NCBI GenBank assembly: GCA_043758105.1
Contig: JAYVOF010000029.1
Span: 1 to 39,900, forward strand
Reading direction: 5' to 3'
Source of the DNA: JANPPS01 sp043758105
GTDB taxonomy: Bacteria > Pseudomonadota > Alphaproteobacteria > Acetobacterales > Acetobacteraceae
DNA: 39,900 nucleotides
In this document: piece after piece, positions 34,439 through 39,900 of the stretch
Layout of the letters: each line of letters begins with the position of its first letter
Position numbering within the stretch: the stretch's first letter is position 1
Position numbers and translations under genes: made by a program
The notes under the pieces: generated by a model
What the model was told of the DNA's origin: nothing
What the model saw: the letters and a program-made list of their open reading frames with translations, nothing else
The model's database searches: none

Positions 34439-35623
34439 TCAGGCGACCATCGGCCCGGTCGGGGCAATGTCCTTACCGTGGACGAGCCCCACCGACTGCC
34501 CCGCCGCCCAGCTCAGCGCCGCAGCGTCGTCGGCATTGCCCAGCACCCAGGATGGGCGGGCGGATGCCGGCAGGGCGCTCACGGTGCTGGGCAAATCGGG
34601 GGACCAGACCAGCTCCACGAAATCCAGGTCGAGCCGCGGCAGGGCGAGCAATGGCACGAGCGCGGACGTGATTTCGCGCAATAGAAGCTTATAGCCGCGG
34701 CCATGCGCGAAATTGCGGGCGAAGGAAAATGCATCCGGGTCGGCGACGATATCGGAGAGCGCGATATCGAGCACGATGTGACCTCTTAGCCGGGCGGGGA
34801 GCCCGGCGTCGAAGCGCAGGAAGCCGGGGCCGAGGATGCTCCCGATGTTCAGATCCAGGCTGAAGGGCCGCACGCCATCCAATTCCCGCGGGGCGGCCAG
34901 CAGCGCCAGCATCCGCCGGTCCAGCACCCGCGTGAGCCGGCGGAACAACCAGGCATCGGCGGTGATGTCATGGGCGGGCGCCAACGTCTCGGCGATCTCC
35001 GCCATCGACAGGGAGCGCTTTTCCCAGGCGAGGTCCCACCCGCTCGCGGATCGCCGGCAGACGGGTTTACGCCGGACGAAGCGGGCGATATCGGCGGCAC
35101 CCAGCAGCTTTTCCAGTTGGTCGAGGCCGGTGGAGCGCAGTGCCTCCAGCGGCTCGGGCGCCTGTTTGACGGTCGGTGCGGCGGGGACATCGAATCCGCC
35201 GGTCACGTGCAGCAGTGCCCGCCCCTCCCGCGGCAGGTCATAGAGGGCGATGATGTTCGACAGTGGCCCGGTGCGGCGCCCGGTATCGAAGACGGCGATC
35301 AACGCGGCCATCGCTTCGTCCAAAGCCGCCGGCGCCTCCCCTTTCCAGGACACCGCCAGGGCACCGTTGGGCAGTTCATGCAGCAATGCGCGGTCGGCGC
35401 GGGTCAATCCCTCGATCGCGTCACGCGCCAGGCGACGCTGGTTGGCCCGGACGGGTGACGATGGCAGCGAGTCGAGCCGGACCAATAAGACGCGGCGTCC
35501 CACGCCGGACCGGGCGCAATCATGCACCAGGGTGGCCAGGGTGTGCGGACTGATCTCTGGGTTCAGTTCCGGAGTGTTTCCTGGGCCGGCCTTTGCAGCC
35601 GCCACCCGATCCGTCGCGCTCAT
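34439..35623 (-). CDS. Degenerate EAL-like domain protein, downstream copy
   Basis: 394 residues, no signal peptide. The C-terminal half resembles the fold of an EAL phosphodiesterase domain (FSLDLNIGSILGPGFLRFD, GHIVLDIALSDIVADP, FVELVWSPDL), but none of the catalytic residues (the EAL, the EITE-like Glu, the DDFG aspartates, the KID lysine) can be seen. It therefore probably does not hydrolyse cyclic-di-GMP and could act as a binding or scaffold protein. It overlaps the upstream gene of the same general type by 4 bases. The N-terminal part (LVHDCARSGVGRRVLLVRLD) is not recognised. Function assignment is weak. Confidence 0.6.
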   Translation of the reverse strand: MSATDRVAAAKAGPGNTPELNPEISPHTLATLVHDCARSGVGRRVLLVRLDSLPSSPVRANQRRLARDAIEGLTRADRALLHELPNGALAVSWKGEAPAALDEAMAALIAVFDTGRRTGPLSNIIALYDLPREGRALLHVTGGFDVPAAPTVKQAPEPLEALRSTGLDQLEKLLGAADIARFVRRKPVCRRSASGWDLAWEKRSLSMAEIAETLAPAHDITADAWLFRRLTRVLDRRMLALLAAPRELDGVRPFSLDLNIGSILGPGFLRFDAGLPARLRGHIVLDIALSDIVADPDAFSFARNFAHGRGYKLLLREITSALVPLLALPRLDLDFVELVWSPDLPSTVSALPASARPSWVLGNADDAAALSWAAGQSVGLVHGKDIAPTGPMVA

Positions 35624-36951
35624 GCCGGCACCGTGGCGGCCGGGGCGATCCCGCGATCCAGCAGCACGACATTACCGCAGCCGGTTTGCCCGCCGGGACC
35701 GGTCGCGGATGCGCGCTCCTGACATTGCCGCACCGTGCACTCGGCGGCCGCCGGGCAGACGCGCAGCCGCTCGGACGCCAGCAGGATGTCCACGCACACG
35801 CCCTGAAACCGGCGTACGCCATGCGCGAGGCCCCAGGCCAGGGCCGCTTCCGTATCGGCCCCCTGTAGCACGACACGGTCTGCACCGATCTGGTCCATCG
35901 CCAAGGGTATCGCCTGTCCGCTTTCGGGCATTTGTTCCGACCATTCGAGCTTCACAAGGTCCGGCTGCAACACGGCCGGTAGGGTTAGCAGCAGCGCGTG
36001 GTGCGACACACCGTCCAACACCAGGCGCAGGCCCGCCAGCCGCAGCCGGTCCCGCGCGAGGGCAAAGCCGGCCGGGTCGCCACATGCCTCCATCAGGGAA
36101 ACCTCGACCCCGATTTCCGCCGTGAGGCCACGGCAGGTTGCGGCAAAGGCGGCGAACTCCGCCGAAAGGATGCCCTGGACCGTCAGGCTGATATGCAGCG
36201 GCAGATCCGGCCCGGCGCTGAACCGGGTCAGCGGACCCTGTTCCCGCAAATCTTCCCGCAATGCCCCCAGCATCCGCGCATCCAACCGGGAAGAGAGGTG
36301 CCGGAACAGGAACGGATCCGCATGCGCCTCCCCAATGGCCGCAACGCGGGCCTCGAGCACCGCGAGATTGAAGCTGAGCTGACGATACAGCGGCACCAGC
36401 CGGTCGGTGCCGGACGGGCGGATCAGCACCGCCGTCTGCCGCCGCAACATGTTGGTGAGTGGCGTGCCCCGCACCAGCTCCTCCATCGTGTCGATCGCGC
36501 CGGCACTGCCGGTCAGCTCCGGCGGGATTTCCCGCGCGGCTTCCTGCAGGCGCGCCGCGGCGTAGAGTCGCAACGCCGCCGCATCCTCGGTCAACGATAA
36601 CAGGCTGATGAGGTTCGCAGGCTCGGGCGCATCCATCCGGAACAGGCGCGCCAGATGGCTCTGCAGCGCCGGAATGCCCGCCTCCCGCCGGAACAGCAGT
36701 ACCAGGTCGCGGTTGCGCATGGCAAACACCTGCCCCTCCTGCGCATGGGCCGCGTCATCCAAAATGGCACGCGCGATCCGGCAATGGTGCGCACGGGGGG
36801 CTGGCGGATGCATGCGCGATAGATGCAGGATCAGCGCGCCCCGCCCGGACGCCGGACGCAGCGTACGGTCAGCGGTGGCAGGCGCGGTCATGAACCGGTC
36901 GGTCCCAGATCGGCCCACCAAGGCTCGGGCCGACCGATCCAACTCGTCCAT
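35620..36951 (-). CDS. Degenerate EAL-like domain protein with cysteine-rich tail, upstream copy
   Basis: About 443 residues from ATG 36951; an in-frame GTG at 36969 and ATG at 36891 are alternatives. The middle to C-terminal part keeps the EAL-fold order (LHISLTVQGILSAEF, IGVEVSLMEACGDP, LRLVLDGVSHHALLL, PDLVKLEWSEQM, FQGVCVDILL), but the catalytic acids and the lysine are replaced: EITE becomes EVSLM, DDFG becomes LDGV, and KID becomes KLEW. The C-terminal tail has five cysteines (CPAAAECTVRQCQE, QTGCGN plus VCVDILL), possibly a metal site. It is divergent from a PPP phosphatase gene with a 96-bp gap. Paralogy with the downstream gene is suspected but the identity is low. Confidence 0.6.
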   Translation of the reverse strand: MDELDRSARALVGRSGTDRFMTAPATADRTLRPASGRGALILHLSRMHPPAPRAHHCRIARAILDDAAHAQEGQVFAMRNRDLVLLFRREAGIPALQSHLARLFRMDAPEPANLISLLSLTEDAAALRLYAAARLQEAAREIPPELTGSAGAIDTMEELVRGTPLTNMLRRQTAVLIRPSGTDRLVPLYRQLSFNLAVLEARVAAIGEAHADPFLFRHLSSRLDARMLGALREDLREQGPLTRFSAGPDLPLHISLTVQGILSAEFAAFAATCRGLTAEIGVEVSLMEACGDPAGFALARDRLRLAGLRLVLDGVSHHALLLTLPAVLQPDLVKLEWSEQMPESGQAIPLAMDQIGADRVVLQGADTEAALAWGLAHGVRRFQGVCVDILLASERLRVCPAAAECTVRQCQERASATGPGGQTGCGNVVLLDRGIAPAATVPA

Positions 36952-37047
36952 GAATTGCCGTTCCACCACGGACGGCGTCCAATCTCTCGGTGGCTGGGCC
37001 GGTTTCAGTGTCGTCCTCCCGCGATCTCCAGGGTAGAATGCGCCTAA

Positions 37048-37809
37048 ATGGTTACTGAACGATTAGCGAAACTGTTCGGGGTGGTACGCACCCGTCTGAA
37101 ACGCCTGCAAGACGGTGCGCGTATCTATGCGGTCGGCGACGTGCACGGTCATTTGGACCCGCTGCGGCGCCTCCATGACGCGATCGGACAGGATGTGCTG
37201 GAGCGCCCGGTCGCGCATGCCACCCTGCTGCATATCGGCGACCTGATCGACCGCGGTCCCGACAGCGCCGGGGTGCTGGCGCATCTCGCGCACGGGTCGC
37301 CGGTGCCGGGAACCGCGATGGTGAACCTGCTGGGCAACCACGAGGCCATGCTGCTGCACGCGCTCGACACCCTCGATGCCGAAGCGGCCGAGCATTGGGC
37401 GAAGCATGGCGGTGCGGCGGCACTCAGCAGCTGGCGCGTGCCGGCGCAGGCCCCGGTCGGCGACTGGGCGCAGCATATCCCGGCCGCCCAGTTCGACGTG
37501 CTGCGCAGCCTCGTGCCGCATTGGCGCGCGGATGACTACCTGTTCGTCCATGCCGGAATCCGTCCGGGCACCGCCCTGGCCGATCAAGTGCCGGACGACC
37601 TGCTCTGGATCCGCGAGGGTTTTTTGGATTGGCCCGGCATCATGCTGCCCGAAGCGCCCGACACCATGATCGTGCACGGGCACACGCCCCGGGCCCGGCC
37701 CGACATCCGCGTCAACCGGATCGGCATCGACACCGGGGCCGGCAAGGGGGGGCCGCTCAGTTGCGCCGTGCTGGAGGGACGCCACGTGCGATGGCTGCGC
37801 GCCTCGTAG
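37048..37809 (+). CDS. PPP-family metallophosphatase (Ser/Thr phosphatase-like)
   Basis: 253 residues. Metal-binding motifs in order: AVGDVHGHLDPL, HIGDLIDRGPDSAG, LLGNHEAMLL, YLFVHAGIRPG and IVHGHTPRARPDIRV. These fit bacterial diadenosine tetraphosphatase/PrpA-like phosphatases with two metal ions. No signal peptide. It is followed by hldE after a 52-bp gap on the same strand. Substrate unknown. No good ribosome-binding site before ATG 37048. Confidence 0.9.
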   Translation: MVTERLAKLFGVVRTRLKRLQDGARIYAVGDVHGHLDPLRRLHDAIGQDVLERPVAHATLLHIGDLIDRGPDSAGVLAHLAHGSPVPGTAMVNLLGNHEAMLLHALDTLDAEAAEHWAKHGGAAALSSWRVPAQAPVGDWAQHIPAAQFDVLRSLVPHWRADDYLFVHAGIRPGTALADQVPDDLLWIREGFLDWPGIMLPEAPDTMIVHGHTPRARPDIRVNRIGIDTGAGKGGPLSCAVLEGRHVRWLRAS

Positions 37810-37861
37810 CTGCGCGGCTCATACTTGCCAGTTGCGCGGCGGACGGCTAGCCCTTCCAGCG

Positions 37862-39370
37862 ATGGAAAGCAGCATACCGGCTGAGACCCCGGACACCGGC
37901 CCACAGACGGGTCCGGATACCGAAAGTCTCGTCACCGCCGTCCGGCGCCTCGCCCGGACCAGCGTCATGGTGATCGGCGACGTGATGCTCGACCGCTTCG
38001 TCTATGGCCCGGTGCACCGCATCAGCCCGGAGGCGCCGGTGCCAATCCTGACGGTCGAGCGCGAAGTCGCCATGCCCGGCGGCGCCGGTAACGTGGTGCG
38101 GAATTTGACGGCACTCGGGACGGCGGTCGCGTTCGTGTCCGTGGTGGGCGATGATCAGGCCGGGTCCGACCTTACGGGCCTCGTCGGCGGCCAGCCCGGC
38201 GTCGAGCCCTGGCTGCTGGTGCAGGGCAGCCGGGCCACGACGGTGAAGACCCGGTATGTGAGCCAGGGACAGCAGCTGCTCCGCGCCGACCGGGAAGAGA
38301 CGGCGGCGATCCACCCGAAAATCGCCGAGCGGATGATGCGGATCGCCCGGGACACGCTGGCGGCGACGGCGGTGGCGGTGCTGTCCGACTATAATAAGGG
38401 TGTGCTGGCCGGGGACATTTCCACGCAGCTGATCGCGGCGGCGAAGGCGGCCGGGCGTCCGGTGATCGTCGATCCGAAGGGCCCGGATTATTCTCGCTAC
38501 GCCGGCGCCGACATCGTCACCCCCAACCGGCGGGAATTGGCGGAGGCGACGGGCATGGACGTGGACACGGAGGCAGCGATCGTGGCCGCCGCCACGTCGC
38601 TTCGCGTGGCGCACGGGTTCGGGGCCGTTTTGGTCACACGGGCGGAGGACGGCATGACGCTGCTGACCGCCGACGGCGTGCAGCATTTCCCGGCGGAGGC
38701 GGCGGACGTCTATGACGTGTCCGGTGCCGGTGACACGGTCGTGGCGACGCTGGCGGCCGGGATCGCCGCCGGGCTCGATCTGCCGGTGGCCGTGCGGCTG
38801 GCCAACATCGCGGCCGGAATTGTGGTCGGTAAGGTTGGCACGGCGGTGGCGCGGGAGGAGGATTTGCTACAGGCGCTCTCGCCCCAGGGCGGCACGTTGC
38901 GCAAGGTGGTGGGCCGGGACGTCGCGACCGAGCAGGTGGAGCGCTGGCGCCGCCGCGGCTGGCGCACCGGGTTCACCAATGGCTGCTTCGATTTGCTCCA
39001 CCCCGGCCACGTGCATTTATTGGAACAGGCGCGCAGCCAGTGCGATCGTCTGGTGGTGGGCCTGAATTCCGACGCGAGCGTGCGGCGTTTGAAGGGCACC
39101 GCCCGCCCGGTGCAGCCGGAAGCCGCCCGCGCGGCGGTGCTCGCCAGCCTGTCGGCGGTGGATCTTGTGGTGATCTATGACGAGGACACCCCCGAAATCA
39201 CCATCCGCGCGTTGCGGCCCGAGCTGTTGGTGAAGGGCGCCGATTACACGCTGGACCGGGTGGTGGGCGCGGAGATGGTGCGGAGTTGGGGCGGACGGGT
39301 GTTTTTGGCGGAGCTGATGCCGGGGTTTTCGACCACGGCGACGGTGGCGAAGATTATTGCGGTGGGGTGA
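37862..39370 (+). CDS. hldE: Bifunctional heptose-7-phosphate kinase / heptose-1-phosphate adenylyltransferase
   Basis: 502 residues, makes ADP-heptose for the inner core of lipopolysaccharide. The N-terminal ribokinase-like domain (about 30-340) has VIGDVMLDRFVYGPVHRISP, PGGAGNVVRNLTALG and the catalytic DVSGAGDTVVATLA. The C-terminal nucleotidyltransferase (about 370-502) has FTNGCFDLLHPGHVHLLEQA with the HxGH motif, and ends with MPGFSTTATVAKI. ATG 37862 is taken; a TTG at 37832 is in frame. The bifunctional form is the usual one in Gram-negatives; no other heptose genes are visible. Confidence 0.96.
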   Translation: MESSIPAETPDTGPQTGPDTESLVTAVRRLARTSVMVIGDVMLDRFVYGPVHRISPEAPVPILTVEREVAMPGGAGNVVRNLTALGTAVAFVSVVGDDQAGSDLTGLVGGQPGVEPWLLVQGSRATTVKTRYVSQGQQLLRADREETAAIHPKIAERMMRIARDTLAATAVAVLSDYNKGVLAGDISTQLIAAAKAAGRPVIVDPKGPDYSRYAGADIVTPNRRELAEATGMDVDTEAAIVAAATSLRVAHGFGAVLVTRAEDGMTLLTADGVQHFPAEAADVYDVSGAGDTVVATLAAGIAAGLDLPVAVRLANIAAGIVVGKVGTAVAREEDLLQALSPQGGTLRKVVGRDVATEQVERWRRRGWRTGFTNGCFDLLHPGHVHLLEQARSQCDRLVVGLNSDASVRRLKGTARPVQPEAARAAVLASLSAVDLVVIYDEDTPEITIRALRPELLVKGADYTLDRVVGAEMVRSWGGRVFLAELMPGFSTTATVAKIIAVG

Positions 39371-39412
39371 GGCCTGGTCTTCAGGTTCCGGTTGCCCCTA
39401 CCGGTCAATGCG

Positions 39413-39487
39413 CGCGGCTTGGCGTGGCGATCCAGGGCCACAGGCGCGCTTATTGTTTCCAGATTGCTTCGCCAAGCGGTTTGTCAT
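39413..39487 (+). repeat. Dispersed element, copy 3 (right half best preserved)
   Basis: Shares ATTGCTTCGCCAAGCGG exactly with 21156-21172 and has the same flanks in weaker form (TGTCATGACG against CGCAATGACG). It lies between the hldE stop and the opposing partial gene, and fills most of that 135-bp gap. Confidence 0.6.
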
Positions 39488-39505
39488 GACGAAAATACGG
39501 TCGGA

Positions 39506-39900
39506 TCAGCCGTCCCACGGTGGCTCGGACCCACGTTTGTTTCGTTGTTGGTTTGGTGGGCTGAAGTCCACCCACCTTAGGTTTTCAGGTTCGTTCGGGG
39601 TCCGTGCGGCGCGGGCGCGGAGGGTGGCGATGTCGGCGGGGGTGCGGCGCTTCCAGATGTAGGAGCGGGACTGGTAGGCGATGCCGAGGTCGCGGGCGAG
39701 CTCTTCGATGATGTCGTCGATGGGGCGGGTGCGTAGGTCGCGCTCTAGATCGGCGTCCTCGAGGCGTTCGTGGAGTTCGTTGTAGAGGATTTCGGATTCG
39801 GTCGGGGGGCCGCGCCTGGCTTCGATGGCGTCTTCGACGCCGCGGATTATTTTCTCGCGGGCTTGGGTGCGTTCGACGGCGGGGCGTGCGGTTTTGGGTG
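39506..39900 (-). CDS. Unrecognised protein, C-terminal part
   Basis: Open frame of about 131 codons ending at a TGA (39506-39508) and running off the right edge. It is rich in Arg and Glu and probably helical: TQAREKIIRGVEDAIEARRG, ESEILYNELHERLED, IDDIIEELARDLGIAYQ and SYIWKRRTPADIATLRA. The C-terminal tail after NLRWVDFSPPN looks disordered. I do not recognise a family. The codon use is biased towards GC-ending codons, supporting a real gene; the start is outside the window. Confidence 0.65.
   Translation of the reverse strand, partial: PKTARPAVERTQAREKIIRGVEDAIEARRGPPTESEILYNELHERLEDADLERDLRTRPIDDIIEELARDLGIAYQSRSYIWKRRTPADIATLRARAARTPNEPENLRWVDFSPPNQQRNKRGSEPPWDG

Overview
The window is about 40 kb of GC-rich chromosome that looks alphaproteobacterial. 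The best lineage guess is Acetobacteraceae/Rhodospirillales, inferred from the tightly overlapping chorismate mutase - hisC - prephenate dehydrogenase block divergent from metX-metW, the DUF1684/DUF1223/DUF2252 genes and the general base composition. This is inference, because no rRNA or marker phylogeny could be run. Most of it is ordinary housekeeping and accessory metabolism. I see no phage, CRISPR array, tRNA or rRNA.

Layout. 1-5.6 kb (minus): two tandem, closely related flavin monooxygenases, then a branched-chain-amino-acid-type ABC uptake system (substrate-binding protein, then a permease running off the left edge). 5.6-6.26 kb: gene-poor, with an operator-like inverted repeat and an internally deleted IS5-family transposase. 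6.26-8.4 kb (minus): ethanolamine ammonia-lyase eutB-eutC. Divergent from it (8.55-11.1 kb, plus): a formate/nitrite-type channel followed at once by a PP2C phosphatase/protein kinase fusion whose only plausible start is a CTG right after the channel's stop. 11.08-14.55 kb (minus): four genes with 4-8 base overlaps (chorismate mutase, hisC, tyrosine-branch dehydrogenase, DUF1684). 14.6-16.4 kb (plus): metX-metW. Then a Uma2-type gene (minus), uvrC (minus) and folB (minus).

19.8-28.9 kb: DUF2252, DUF1223, a large GH63-like glycosidase, a glycine-rich protein with a PEP-CTERM-like tail, a TlpA-like thioredoxin, a glycogen-debranching-type glucosidase, a small zincin and phhB. Two convergent intergenic gaps here carry copies of a dispersed repeat plus hairpins; a third copy lies near 39.45 kb.

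28.86-34.4 kb (minus): a purine-catabolism block, namely a fused OHCU decarboxylase/HIU hydrolase followed by a complete BMP-type ABC importer (binding protein, double ATPase, two permeases). This suggests import of a purine or urate-pathway compound coupled to conversion to allantoin. 34.4-37 kb (minus): two overlapping genes for EAL-like proteins that lack the catalytic motifs. 37-39.4 kb (plus): a PPP-type phosphatase and hldE. The right edge holds the 3' end of an unrecognised gene.

Most notable: the CTG-started kinase/phosphatase behind the channel and opposite eutBC, the tandem NTF2-like/FMO monooxygenases, the PEP-CTERM-like protein without an obvious signal peptide, the urate/BMP locus with a palindrome in its internal gap, and the twin degenerate EAL proteins. 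None is established as a new system; each is a testable lead.
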